Below are positions 43,645 through 52,258 of a stretch of DNA of 64,000 nucleotides, in pieces. This stretch comes from Saccharopolyspora galaxeae (lineage in GTDB: Bacteria; Actinomycetota; Actinomycetes; Mycobacteriales; Pseudonocardiaceae). The translations under genes and the position numbers were made by a program. The stretch is from NCBI RefSeq assembly GCF_016526145.1, contig NZ_JADDUE010000002.1:637121-701120 (forward strand). The letters run 5' to 3'. The stretch's first letter is position 1; the number at the start of each line of letters is the position of its first letter. Under the pieces are notes generated by a model. It saw only the letters and a program-made list of their open reading frames with translations, was not told where the DNA came from and ran no database searches.

Positions 43645-43672
43645 TCAGCGGCTCACTTTCGTGAGCCGCTGA
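43645..43672. promoter_or_regulatory. Perfect 12-bp hairpin upstream of the adhesin-sortase operon
   Basis: TCAGCGGCTCAC, a TTTC loop and GTGAGCCGCTGA lie about 50 nt before the adhesin start. No upstream gene on that strand needs a terminator, so an operator or leader attenuator is likely. Confidence 0.45.
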
Positions 43673-43963
43673 CCGGCGCAAACCCCCCGACGTGGCACGC
43701 GGACGCCCGCAGCGGATACTTCCGGTCACGGAATGTGGTTACAAGCGGACATCCGGGTAATCGGCGCGGTCACCGAAAGCGACATCGGCGGCGGGCTCGG
43801 CCGAGATCGGCACTCTTCCGGCCCAGCGCAGCGGCCTTCCGAGGAGTTCCAGCAGTACCGGCCGCAGCCCGGTGGAAAGGTTGCCGCCGGAACGTGACCG
43901 TTATTCCCGGACATTGCGATGCGGAGTAGTTTCCGACGGGGCGGGCACTGATCACCGCCAGGC

Positions 43964-43983
43964 AGGTAATGTCGGCTTTACCT
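43964..43983. promoter_or_regulatory. Operator-like inverted repeat upstream of the Bax-inhibitor gene
   Basis: AGGTAA-TGTCGGCT-TTACCT is a perfect 6-bp inverted repeat, 68 nt before the TTG start. Its AT-rich arms suggest a regulator site or promoter element. Confidence 0.35.
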
Positions 43984-44051
43984 AGTCGGGAACCAACCGG
44001 CGGGTTCGGTCGTTAGCACGGTGACGGCGCAAAGCACGCCAGGAGGACGAG

Positions 44052-44852
44052 TTGCGCACAACGAGCAACCCAGCGTTCAAGAACCTGCCGGGACACAGCG
44101 GCGGGTACGCGAACTTCGACTACGGCCGGGGCGGCACCGCAGCGCCCGGCCGCGCGCCGGCTGCTCCGCCGCAGACCGCGCGTCCGATGACCATCGACGA
44201 CGTGGTCACCAAGACGGCCATCACGCTCGCCATCACGCTGATCACCGGTGCTGCGACTTACGTCAGCGGGATGGCCATGCTGGCGCTGCCCGCTGCGATC
44301 GTGGGCCTGGTGGTGTCGCTGGTCATCATCTTCACCAAGAAGGTGCGCCCCTGGCTGGTCGTCACTTACGCCGCGGTCGAGGGCGTGTTCCTCGGCGGCA
44401 TCAGCTACGTCTTCGGCGAACTGCTGAGCCGGACCGGCGTCGGCGGCCCCGGCATGATCATGCAGGCGATCGCGGGCACCATGGGCGTGTTCGCCGCGAT
44501 GCTGGTGGTCTACAAGACCGGCGCGATCCGGGTGACGCCGAAGCTCACCAAGTGGATCATCGGCCTGGTCGCCGGTGCCGCGGTCGCGATGCTGGTCAAC
44601 CTGGTCGTCGGGTTCTTCGTGCCCGGCGGGCTCGGCCTGCGCGACGGCAGCCCGATGGCCATCGGGTTCAGCCTGCTGTGCATCGGCATCGCCGCGTTCA
44701 GCTTCCTGCTGGACTTCGACGCCGCGGACCGGGCGATCAAGAGCGGTGTGGACGCCAAGGTCAGCTGGTACATCGCCTTCGGTCTGATGACCACGCTGGT
44801 CTGGCTGTACCTGGAGATCTTGCGGCTGCTGTCCTACTTCAACAACAACTAG
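44052..44852 (+). CDS. Bax inhibitor-1/YccA family membrane protein
   Basis: A 266-residue protein with seven membrane helices. A ~50-residue Gly/Ala/Pro-rich cytoplasmic N-terminus (NPAFKNLPGHSGGYANFDYGRGG) leads to helices such as AITLALITLITGAATY-like start, MLALPAAIVGLVVSLVIIFT and WLVVTYAAVEGVFLGGISYVFG, ending LVWLYLEILRLLSYF. The VEGVFLGGIS segment is typical of the actinobacterial branch. Relatives include pH-sensitive calcium channels; function here is unproven. TTG 44052 follows AGGAGGAC. A strong terminator follows. Confidence 0.92.
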   Translation: MRTTSNPAFKNLPGHSGGYANFDYGRGGTAAPGRAPAAPPQTARPMTIDDVVTKTAITLAITLITGAATYVSGMAMLALPAAIVGLVVSLVIIFTKKVRPWLVVTYAAVEGVFLGGISYVFGELLSRTGVGGPGMIMQAIAGTMGVFAAMLVVYKTGAIRVTPKLTKWIIGLVAGAAVAMLVNLVVGFFVPGGLGLRDGSPMAIGFSLLCIGIAAFSFLLDFDAADRAIKSGVDAKVSWYIAFGLMTTLVWLYLEILRLLSYFNNN

Positions 44853-44868
44853 CGCCGCGCAACGCACG

Positions 44869-44905
44869 AAAAGCGCCCGTTCCCAGCAGGGAACGGGCGC
44901 TTTTT
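44869..44905. terminator. Rho-independent terminator after the Bax-inhibitor gene
   Basis: A 16-bp perfect stem (AAAAGCGCCCGTTCCC with its complement, AGCA loop) followed by a T-run; the A-run on the other side makes it usable by the convergent thiolase too. Confidence 0.92.
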
Positions 44906-44943
44906 CGGGAGCGTGATCCGTCGCTCACACCCGGCGCAGCGGG

Positions 44944-46164
44944 TCAGGAGAGCCGTTCGAGGACCATCGCCATGCCCTGGCCACCGCCGACGCACATCGT
45001 CTCCAGGCCGAACTGCTTGTCGTGCCACTGCAAGGAGTTCAGCAGCGTGTTGGTGATCCGCGCGCCGGTCATGCCGAACGGGTGCCCGACCGCGATCGCG
45101 CCGCCGTTGACGTTCAGCTTCTCCAGCGGCAGGCCGAGTTCCTGGTAGGACGGGATGACCTGCGCGGCGAACGCCTCGTTGATCTCGGCCAGGTCGATGT
45201 CGCCGATGCCCATCCCGGCGCGGGCCAGCGCCTGCTTGGACGCCTCCACCGGGCCGAGCCCCATGATCTCCGGGGACAGCCCGCTCACCCCGGTGGACAC
45301 GATCCGCGCCAGCGGAGTGAGGCCCAGCTGCTTGGCCTTGGTGTCGCTCATGATCACCAGCGCGGCCGCGCCGTCGTTGAGCGCGCAGCAGTTCGCCGCG
45401 GTGATCCGGCCGTCCGGGCGGAACACCGGCTTGAGGCCGGACACGGCTTCCTTGGTGACCCCGGCGCGCGGCCCGTCGTCGGAGTCGACGATCTGTCCGG
45501 ACGGCGTGGTCACCGGGGTGATCTCGCGCGACCAGAACCCGTTCGCGATCGCCTTCTCGGCGAGGTTCTGCGAACGCACGCCGAAGTCGTCCATCTCGTC
45601 GCGGGAGACGCCCTTGGCCCGTGCCAGGTTCTCCGCGGTCTGGCCCATCGGGATGTAGACGTCCGGGACCTTGCCGAACTCGCGCGGGTCGGTCCAGTCG
45701 TCGGCGCCCTGCTCCGCGGTGGCCTGGGTGCGGGCTTCGGCGTCGGCGAACAGCGGGTTGTGCGTGTCGTCCAGCGAGTCCGAGTTGCCCTTGGCGAACC
45801 GGGACACCGCCTCCACACCGGCGCTGATGAACACGTCGCCCTCACCGGCCTTGATCGCGTGCAGCGCCATCCGCGTGGTCTGCAGGCTGGAGGAGCAGTA
45901 GCGGGTGATCGTGGCGCCGGGCAGGTGGTCGTAGCCCAGCAGCACCGAGACGACGCGGCCCATGTTGAAGCCCTGCTCACCGCCGGGCAGGCCGCAGCCC
46001 AGCAGCAGGTCGTCGATCTCGGTGGGGTCCAGCTCCGGCACCTTGTCCAGCGCCGCGCGCACGATCTGCGCGGACAGGTCGTCCGGGCGGACGTCGACCA
46101 GTGCGCCCTTGCCTGCGCGGCCGATGGGGGAGCGGGCAGCGGAAACGATCACTGCTTCGGGCAT
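44944..46164 (-). CDS. Acetyl-CoA C-acyltransferase (thiolase, FadA3-like)
   Basis: A 406-residue thiolase. The first active-site Cys is in ITRYCSSSLQTTRMALHAI; the His is in GGAIAVGHPFGMTGARI; the second Cys is in METMCVGGGQGMAMVLERL. It opens EAVIVSAARSPIGRAGKGALVDVRPDDLSAQIV. Thiolases cleave 3-ketoacyl-CoA in beta-oxidation or condense acyl-CoAs. Position beside an SGNH lipase and cbs matches Rv1074c (fadA3) of M. tuberculosis. ATG 46164 follows AAGGAG; the frame is open upstream, but that region consists of the 24-bp repeats and non-coding sequence. Confidence 0.92.
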   Translation of the reverse strand: MPEAVIVSAARSPIGRAGKGALVDVRPDDLSAQIVRAALDKVPELDPTEIDDLLLGCGLPGGEQGFNMGRVVSVLLGYDHLPGATITRYCSSSLQTTRMALHAIKAGEGDVFISAGVEAVSRFAKGNSDSLDDTHNPLFADAEARTQATAEQGADDWTDPREFGKVPDVYIPMGQTAENLARAKGVSRDEMDDFGVRSQNLAEKAIANGFWSREITPVTTPSGQIVDSDDGPRAGVTKEAVSGLKPVFRPDGRITAANCCALNDGAAALVIMSDTKAKQLGLTPLARIVSTGVSGLSPEIMGLGPVEASKQALARAGMGIGDIDLAEINEAFAAQVIPSYQELGLPLEKLNVNGGAIAVGHPFGMTGARITNTLLNSLQWHDKQFGLETMCVGGGQGMAMVLERLS

Positions 46165-46201
46165 GGCGGGAACTCCTTCGTTCGGGGCGTGCCGGGGCAT
46201 G

Positions 46202-46297
46202 GTGTCCGATGCCGTGCTGCGCACTGTGCCCAACACCGTGCTGCGCACTGTGTCCAACACCGTGCTTCGCACGATCTCCAATACCGTGCTGCGCACG
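46202..46297. repeat. Four tandem 24-bp repeats upstream of the thiolase gene
   Basis: Four imperfect 24-bp units (46202-46225, 46226-46249, 46250-46273, 46274-46297) each contain GTGCTGCGCAC (GTGCTTCGCAC in the third), itself an inverted repeat GTGC-TGC-GCAC. They lie 38-133 bp before the thiolase ATG, in its promoter or leader. The regular spacing of palindromic cores suggests multiple binding sites for one regulator. Confidence 0.75.
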
Positions 46298-46457
46298 ATG
46301 CTGGCACCGCGCCGGGCAGGACCGCGATGACCGCGTTGTAAGCGAACGCCGACGCACTGCGCACGACACCGAGCTGGCACGGCGTGCCGTTCTCGGCCAC
46401 TGTAAAACCGACGCGGCCCGCTTCCGCCTGAGACGACCGTCACCTTCCGCGTGCGGT

Positions 46458-47384
46458 TCAGTCCGTGCCGCGGCGCCCGAAGCGCCGGTTGAGCCGGGCC
46501 ATCGCCCGGCTGGTCGGCCGCCGCGCCTCCGCGGCCGCGGAACGGGTCGGTGCCTGCGGCAACGGTCCACCACTCCATTCGCCGATGGCCGCGCACAACG
46601 CGGGCAGCAGCAGCTTCGCGGCCGCCTCGTATCCGGCGGCGGACGGGTGGAACCGGTCCGGGCTGAAGAACTCCTGCGGCCGGGTCAGGAACTCCGGAGA
46701 CAGCAGATCGGCCAACGGCACCGCGTGCCCGCCGGCGGCTTCCACGGCCCGGCGCTGCGCCCGCCCCAGCGCGAGGCTCCACGACGAGGCCACCGACCGC
46801 AGCGGCTGCGGGATCGGCCGGATCGCACCCAGGTCCGGGCAGGTCCCCGCGACCACGCCGACGCCCGCAGCGCGCAGTTCGCCCACCGCGGAACCGAGCA
46901 GCGCGGCGCAGGCCGCGACCGACTGCCGGGCGGTCACGTCGTTCGCGCCGATGATCACCAGCGCCAGCTGCGGCGGTCTGCTCAACGCCGCCTGCACCTG
47001 AGCGGCCAGGTCCTTCGAGGTCGACCCCACGATCGCGTAGGTGCTCAGCGCGACCGGCCGCCCGGTCTCCTCGGCCATGCCACGGGCGATCCGCGCGCCC
47101 GGCAGCTCGTACGGGGAGTCCACGCCCAGCCCCGCCGCCGACGAGTCGCCGAGCACCACCAGCTCCAGCGGCTCGGTGCCCGCGGGCAGGTCGGCGGGTG
47201 CCACCGGTCCGCTGCCGTCCGGCAGGTGGACCCCGTCGGAGCGCAGCGGCACCGCCGAGGGCACGCCGATCACCCGGCGCGCGTACCGCGACTGGCCGTT
47301 GAGCAGTCCGTACGCCGCTCCGGAAAGCCCTCCGAGGGTGCCGGCGGCCATCATCGCCAGCCGCACCGCACGAGCCCCGATCAT
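46458..47384 (-). CDS. SGNH/GDSL hydrolase (lipase/esterase)
   Basis: A 308-residue SGNH-fold esterase. An N-terminal hydrophobic segment (VRLAMMAAGTLGGLSGAAYGLL) is a signal anchor. Block I is LVVLGDSSAAGLGVDS (catalytic Ser), block III is ALVIIGANDVTARQS, and block V is SPDRFHPSAAGYEAAAKLL (catalytic Asp and His). Substrate may be lipids or cell-wall esters. GGAGGGG precedes ATG 47384. It matches the position of Rv1075c and may share an operon with the thiolase, although 293 bp and the repeats separate them. Confidence 0.9.
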   Translation of the reverse strand: MIGARAVRLAMMAAGTLGGLSGAAYGLLNGQSRYARRVIGVPSAVPLRSDGVHLPDGSGPVAPADLPAGTEPLELVVLGDSSAAGLGVDSPYELPGARIARGMAEETGRPVALSTYAIVGSTSKDLAAQVQAALSRPPQLALVIIGANDVTARQSVAACAALLGSAVGELRAAGVGVVAGTCPDLGAIRPIPQPLRSVASSWSLALGRAQRRAVEAAGGHAVPLADLLSPEFLTRPQEFFSPDRFHPSAAGYEAAAKLLLPALCAAIGEWSGGPLPQAPTRSAAAEARRPTSRAMARLNRRFGRRGTD

Positions 47385-47593
47385 GACCTGCCCCTCCTGC
47401 GCCGACCGGCGCGAAATCCGTCGGCCGCCCGATGTCGTCGGCTCGGACCGAAAAATCTCTCCATCACCGAAGACGCTGCCGACCGGCAAAACCTTCCCGC
47501 CTGGCGTGTCGGCCGGGCGGGCGGCGGGGTTAGCCGATCGCGGGCATTTAGGCTCAACACCACATCGTCACGACTGCGAAAGGGACTGGCGCA

Positions 47594-48964
47594 GTGGAGT
47601 ACGTCGAGCACGTCGTCGACCTCGTCGGCAACACCCCTCTGGTGCGGTTGAACTCGCTGGCAGGCTCCGCTTCCACGCCGGTGCTGGCGAAGGTCGAGTA
47701 CTTCAACCCGGGCGGCAGCGTGAAGGACCGGATCGCGCTGCGGATGGTCGAGGCCGCCGAGGAGTCCGGGCAGCTGCGGCCCGGCGGCACCATCGTCGAA
47801 CCCACCTCCGGCAACACCGGCGTCGGGCTGGCGATGGTGGCCCAGCGCAAGGGCTACCGCTGCGTGTTCGTGTGCCCGGACAAGGTCAGCGAGGACAAGC
47901 GCAGCGTGCTGGAGGCGTACGGCGCGGAGGTCGTGGTGTGCCCGACCGCGGTTCCGCCGGAGCACGCCGATTCCTACTACAGCGTCTCGGACCGGCTGGT
48001 CACCGAGATCGACGGCGCGTGGAAGCCGAACCAGTACGCCAACGACGCCAACCCGGAGTCGCACTACCTCAGCACCGGCCCGGAGATCTGGCGCCAGACC
48101 GAGGGCCGGATCACGCACTTCGTCGCGGGCATCGGCACCGGCGGCACCATCTCCGGCATCGGCCGCTACCTCAAGGAGGTCTCCGGCGGGAAGGTGCGGA
48201 TCATCGGCGCCGACCCGGAGGGTTCGGTGTACTCCGGCGGCGGCGGGCGGCCGTACCTGGTGGAGGGCGTCGGCGAGGACTTCTGGCCGCAGACCTACGA
48301 CCGCGGCATCTGCGACGAGATCGTGCCGATCTCGGACCAGGACTCCTTCGGCATGACCCGCGAGCTCGCGCACCAGGAGGCGCTGCTGGTCGGTGGCTCG
48401 TGCGGGATGGCCGCGGCCGCGGCGCTGCGGATCGCGGAGCGCACCGGGCCGGACGACGTGATCGTGGTGCTGCTGCCCGACGGCGGGCGCGGCTACCTCG
48501 GCAAGGTGTTCAACGACTCCTGGATGGCCAAGTACGGCTTCCTGTCCCCGGACCACGCCGGCGGGTCGATGAAGGACGTGCTGCTGCGCAAGGACGGCAC
48601 GATGCCGGAGCTGGTGCACGTGCACCCGAACGAGACCGTCGCGGAGGCGGTCGCGATCATGCGCGAGTTCAGCGTCTCGCAGATGCCGGTGGTCAACGCC
48701 GAACCGCCGGTGATGGCCGCCGAGGTCGCCGGGGCGGTCAACGAGCGCGACCTGCTGGACGCGCTGTTCGCGGGCAACGCTCAGCTCGCCGACCGGGTGG
48801 AGCAGCACATGTCGCCCCCGCTGCCGACCATCGGCGCGGGTGAGGAGATCAGCGCCGCGATGTCCGCGCTGGCGGGAGCGGACGGCGCGATGGTGCTCGT
48901 CGGCGGCAAACCGGCCGGGGTGGTGACCCGGCAGGACGTGCTGGCCTTCATCGCCGGACGTTGA
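47594..48964 (+). CDS. cbs: Cystathionine beta-synthase
   Basis: A 456-residue PLP enzyme that makes cystathionine from serine and homocysteine. It begins EYVEHVVDLVGNTPLVRLNSL; the PLP lysine is Lys44 in NPGGSVKDRI; the phosphate loop is GIGTGGTISG; and PTSGNTGVGLA is the substrate loop. A C-terminal CBS-domain pair (VHVHPNETVAEAVAIMREFSVSQMPVV and MSPPLPTIGAGEEISAAMSAL to GVVTRQDVLAFIAG) may bind nucleotides or SAM. The GTG start is used. It pairs functionally with metB two genes downstream, in the order seen in mycobacteria (Rv1077-Rv1079). Confidence 0.95.
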   Translation: MEYVEHVVDLVGNTPLVRLNSLAGSASTPVLAKVEYFNPGGSVKDRIALRMVEAAEESGQLRPGGTIVEPTSGNTGVGLAMVAQRKGYRCVFVCPDKVSEDKRSVLEAYGAEVVVCPTAVPPEHADSYYSVSDRLVTEIDGAWKPNQYANDANPESHYLSTGPEIWRQTEGRITHFVAGIGTGGTISGIGRYLKEVSGGKVRIIGADPEGSVYSGGGGRPYLVEGVGEDFWPQTYDRGICDEIVPISDQDSFGMTRELAHQEALLVGGSCGMAAAAALRIAERTGPDDVIVVLLPDGGRGYLGKVFNDSWMAKYGFLSPDHAGGSMKDVLLRKDGTMPELVHVHPNETVAEAVAIMREFSVSQMPVVNAEPPVMAAEVAGAVNERDLLDALFAGNAQLADRVEQHMSPPLPTIGAGEEISAAMSALAGADGAMVLVGGKPAGVVTRQDVLAFIAGR

Positions 48965-49069
48965 CGATTCGTTACGGATGGCCGCTACGCTGCTCACCTA
49001 TCGGATAGCGTGTGCAGGACGCAACACCAAGGATTTCGTGCTTCACGCCCAAGGGGGTCAGGAAACCCG

Positions 49070-50455
49070 ATGAGCTCTCCGCAGCCGCCGGACGGTGGCC
49101 AGCAGGGACAGCAACCGCAGGGAGCCGGTGGCGAGCCGCCGGACGCGGAAGGCACCCAGATCGGTTCCAAGCTGGACCCGCAGGCCACGGACGCCGAACA
49201 GGCCCCCAACCCGGACGCCACGCAGGTCGTTCGCCCGGCGCAGCCGCAGCAGGACGCCGGGCAGCAGGGAACCGGACAGCAGGGCACCGGGCAGTCCGGG
49301 CAAGCGCCCGGTGATTCGACGCAGGTCGTGCGGCCTGCCCAGCAACCCGCGCAGCAGTACGGCACCGGCGAATCCACCCAGGTCGTGCCGCCGACGATGC
49401 AGCCGCCGCAGCCGATGTACGAGCAGCCCGGCACGTCCGGCTCGGCTCCCGGTGAAGGCACCACGCAGGTCGTCCCGCCGAACATGCAGCCCGCGCAGCC
49501 GATGTACAACCAGCCCGGCACGCAGAGCCAGCCGGGCGGGTTCCCCCAGCAGCCCCAGTACCCGGGCGCGCCTCAGCAGCCTGGCACGCCCGGCGGCGGT
49601 TTCCCCGCTCCGCAGGCCCAGCCGGGATTCGGTGCCCCGCCGCCGAACACCGGCTACGGCGCGTTCGGCGAGCAAGGCGGCGAGAACAACCGCGGGCTCG
49701 CGCAGGCGGCCGGTTGGACCGCGATCGGCGGTGGCGGGCTGATGCTGGTCCTGCAGCTGGTCGGGATGTTCATGATGATCTCGGCGGTGAACCGGCTCAA
49801 GCAGCTGTCCGAATCCCTCGGCATGACCGCGCCGACGCCGTCGCTGGCGTTCCCGGTCACGATGATCGTGATCTCGATCGTGGTGCTGATCGCGATGATC
49901 GTCGGTGGCGCGTTCATCTTGCAGCGCAAGTCGCTCGGCCAGATTCTGGCCGGCGGTACCGGCGCGGTGGTCGCGGTCGTGTCCCTGATCAACATCTTCG
50001 TGCTCCCCTCCGCGGTGTGGTCGGCGATCCTGACGCTGCTCATCGGCGCCGCGGTCGCGGTGCTGGCGTTCCTGCCCGGGACCGGGGCGTGGCTCTCCGG
50101 TGGTTCGGCGGGGGCTCCGGCCCCGGCTGCCGCCGGGTTCGGCCAGCCGCAGCCGGGCCAGCCGTTCGGCCAGCCGCAACCCGGTCAACCGCAACCCGGC
50201 CAGCCGTTCGGCCAGCCCCAGCCCGGTCAACCGCATCCGGGCCAGCCGCAGTTCGGGCAGCAGCCGCCGCAGGCCGGCCCCTACGGCCAGCCGCCACAGG
50301 GCGGGTTCGGGCAGCCGCAACCCGGGCAGCCCCAGCCCGGCCAGCCCCAGCCCGGCTACGGACAGCCCGGCCCGTACGGCAATCCTTACGGCCAGCCACC
50401 GCAGCAGGGCGGCTACCCGCAGCAGCAGTACGGGCAGCAGCCCCCGCAGTGGTGA
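49070..50455 (+). CDS. Gln/Pro-rich membrane protein at the position of the mycobacterial proline-rich antigen Pra
   Basis: A 461-residue protein. The N-terminal ~210 residues are disordered and contain four TQVV motifs ([40 protein letters not shown]). The centre has four membrane helices ([73 protein letters not shown]). The C-terminal ~115 residues are QPGQPFGQP-type repeats. It differs from Pra in sequence but occupies the same slot between cbs and metB. No enzymatic domain is visible; a role in envelope assembly or kinase signalling is inference. Confidence 0.85.
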   Translation: MSSPQPPDGGQQGQQPQGAGGEPPDAEGTQIGSKLDPQATDAEQAPNPDATQVVRPAQPQQDAGQQGTGQQGTGQSGQAPGDSTQVVRPAQQPAQQYGTGESTQVVPPTMQPPQPMYEQPGTSGSAPGEGTTQVVPPNMQPAQPMYNQPGTQSQPGGFPQQPQYPGAPQQPGTPGGGFPAPQAQPGFGAPPPNTGYGAFGEQGGENNRGLAQAAGWTAIGGGGLMLVLQLVGMFMMISAVNRLKQLSESLGMTAPTPSLAFPVTMIVISIVVLIAMIVGGAFILQRKSLGQILAGGTGAVVAVVSLINIFVLPSAVWSAILTLLIGAAVAVLAFLPGTGAWLSGGSAGAPAPAAAGFGQPQPGQPFGQPQPGQPQPGQPFGQPQPGQPHPGQPQFGQQPPQAGPYGQPPQGGFGQPQPGQPQPGQPQPGYGQPGPYGNPYGQPPQQGGYPQQQYGQQPPQW

Positions 50456-50500
50456 TCAAGCCTTCGCAGCACCCCTTGTGAGCTGAGCGCTCCAACGCCG

Positions 50501-50524
50501 CGGCCCCCGGTTCGCCGGGGGCCG
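50501..50524. terminator. Terminator hairpin after the Pra-position gene
   Basis: CGGCCCCCGG-TTCG-CCGGGGGCCG, a perfect 10-bp stem with a stable TTCG loop, lies 45 nt after the stop. No T-run. Confidence 0.75.
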
Positions 50525-50603
50525 TCGTCGTGGAGATCACCGCTTCGGGTGCGCTCGGACCTGCCGGGCGCCATCCGCCGAAGGGGCCCGTACGCTGCTG
50601 CAC

Positions 50604-51740
50604 ATGAGTGACGGCTTCGCCACCCGCGCGATCCACGCGGGCCAGGAACCCGACCCGGCCACCGGTTCGGTGATCGTGCCGATCCACGCCACCTCCACCT
50701 ACGCGCAGGACGGCGTCGGCGGACAGCGAGCGGGTTACGAGTACTCGCGCACCGGCAATCCCACTCGCACCGCGCTGGCGGAATGCCTGGCTGCGCTGGA
50801 GGGCGCCAAGCACGGCGCGGCCTTCGCCTCCGGGATGGCGGCCAGCGACGCGGTGCTGCGCGCGACGTTGCGCCCCGGCGACCACGTGATCATCCCGGAC
50901 GACGCCTACGGCGGCACGTACCGGCTCATCGACAAGGTCCTCACCGGCTGGGACGTGCAGTACACCCCGGTCCCGGTCTCGGACGCCGGCGCGGTGCGGC
51001 AGGCGGTGCGCCCGGAGACGAAGCTGATCTGGGTGGAGACGCCGACCAACCCGCTGCTGAACATCGCCGACATCGCCGCGCTGGCGCAGCTCTCGCGCGA
51101 CGCGGGCACGAAGCTGGTCGTGGACAACACGTTCGCCTCGCCGTACCTGCAGCGGCCGCTGGAGCTGGGTGCGGACGCGGTGGTGCACTCGACCACGAAG
51201 TACCTCGGCGGGCATTCCGACGTGGTCGGCGGCGCGGTGCTCACCTCCTCCGACGAGCTCGCCGCGCAGGTGGCCTTCCTGCAGAACAGCGCGGGCGCGG
51301 TGCCCAGCCCGTTCGACGCCTGGCTGACGCTGCGCGGACTCAAGACGCTGGCCGCCCGGATGGACCGGCACAGCGCGAACGCCGAGCGGATCGTCAACGC
51401 GCTGCACGGGCACCCGAAGGTCGCCAAGGTCTACTACCCGGGCCTGGAGGAACACCCCGGCCACGAGGTCGCCGCCAAGCAGATGCGCGGCTTCGGCGGG
51501 ATGGTCTCGTTCACCCACGTCGACGGCGAGCAGGCGGCGCTCGAGGTGTGCGCCCGGACCCGGCTGTTCACCCTCGCCGAATCGCTCGGCGGCGTGGAGT
51601 CGCTGATCGAGCACCCGGGGCAGATGACGCACGCGAGCACCGCCGGTTCGGTGCTGCAGGTCCCCGCCGAGCTGGTGCGGCTGTCGGTCGGCATCGAGGA
51701 CCCGGACGACCTCGTCGAGGACTTGCTCGCCGCGCTCTGA
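50604..51740 (+). CDS. metB: Cystathionine gamma-synthase
   Basis: A 378-residue PLP enzyme of the Cys/Met metabolism family; it joins an activated homoserine with cysteine to give cystathionine. It begins FATRAIHAGQEPDPATGSVIVPIHATSTYAQ; the phosphate/Tyr loop is YEYSRTGNPTR; the PLP lysine is Lys199 in VHSTTKYLGGHSDVVGG; and SLGGVESLIEHPGQMTHAS is the conserved C-terminal segment. Cystathionine gamma-lyase is a close alternative, but the position after cbs and the Pra slot matches Rv1079 metB. Confidence 0.92.
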   Translation: MSDGFATRAIHAGQEPDPATGSVIVPIHATSTYAQDGVGGQRAGYEYSRTGNPTRTALAECLAALEGAKHGAAFASGMAASDAVLRATLRPGDHVIIPDDAYGGTYRLIDKVLTGWDVQYTPVPVSDAGAVRQAVRPETKLIWVETPTNPLLNIADIAALAQLSRDAGTKLVVDNTFASPYLQRPLELGADAVVHSTTKYLGGHSDVVGGAVLTSSDELAAQVAFLQNSAGAVPSPFDAWLTLRGLKTLAARMDRHSANAERIVNALHGHPKVAKVYYPGLEEHPGHEVAAKQMRGFGGMVSFTHVDGEQAALEVCARTRLFTLAESLGGVESLIEHPGQMTHASTAGSVLQVPAELVRLSVGIEDPDDLVEDLLAAL

Positions 51741-51812
51741 GCGGATCGCCGCGACGACCCGAGCGCTCAAGTGCGTGCGGGCTGCCAGCGCGCACTTCCG
51801 CGTACGTGCAGG

Positions 51813-52070
51813 TCAGGGCGCTACCGCGGGGTCGCTGGTGGGAACGAGCGGGTGCTGGCCGGACTCGACCTCGGGTGCGATCGGCAGGTCCTCCGGCCCG
51901 ACGCAGCCGCCGACGAGTTCGGTGACGCCCTCCTCGCGCGGGGCGTAGCCGCCCGGGTCGTCGCAGCCCGCCTGAGCCACCACCAGCACCGCGGTCCCGG
52001 ACAGGATCGTGGCCACCGCGATCCCGCCGACCAGCCGGACCGTGCCCGTCGAGGCTGTCGCCGAGGTCAT
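51813..52070 (-). CDS. Small exported or membrane protein, function unknown
   Basis: An 85-residue frame with one hydrophobic segment (LVGGIAVATILSGTAVLVVAQAG) near the N-terminus, then a short acidic tail with two cysteines (AGCDDPGGYAPREE and GGCVGPEDL). It could be a single-pass membrane or secreted protein with a disulfide. I recognise no family. It is convergent with metB and divergent from ilvA, and its third codon positions are GC-rich, supporting a real gene. Confidence 0.6.
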   Translation of the reverse strand: MTSATASTGTVRLVGGIAVATILSGTAVLVVAQAGCDDPGGYAPREEGVTELVGGCVGPEDLPIAPEVESGQHPLVPTSDPAVAP

Positions 52071-52078
52071 GCGTCCTC

Positions 52079-52114
52079 CCAGTGGCGCCTTGCGGACCAG
52101 TGGCGCCGTGCGGA
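52079..52114. repeat. Two tandem 18-bp repeats in the divergent promoter of ilvA
   Basis: CCAGTGGCGCCTTGCGGA and CCAGTGGCGCCGTGCGGA lie head to tail (17 of 18 identical), followed by a partial third (CCAGTG). They sit between the small exported protein and threonine deaminase and could be repeated regulator sites. Confidence 0.5.
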
Positions 52115-52258
52115 CCAGTGCCCTTTCGAGCGTCGGCGCCTGGCGTGCCGCCGGCGCCGGTCGAGCGCCGCGGTCGAAGTCCGGACGATCAGGTGCCCTC
52201 CGAGCGTACCCAACACCTCGCGCAGCGGTCGGGATTCGCGCTGGTGCACGATGGAAGA

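Larger units (their letters stand above)
43596..44051. other. 456-bp divergent intergenic region between adhesin-sortase operon and Bax-inhibitor gene
   Basis: No convincing gene is present. It carries two inverted repeats, each near one of the divergent genes (43645-43672 and 43964-43983). GC content is somewhat lower than in the flanks. Confidence 0.55.

Noticed and set aside
46165-46782. Extended N-terminus for the thiolase through the 24-bp repeats
   Set aside because: The thiolase fold begins at ATG 46164 with a good ribosome-binding site; the in-frame extension exists only because the repeat length is a multiple of three.
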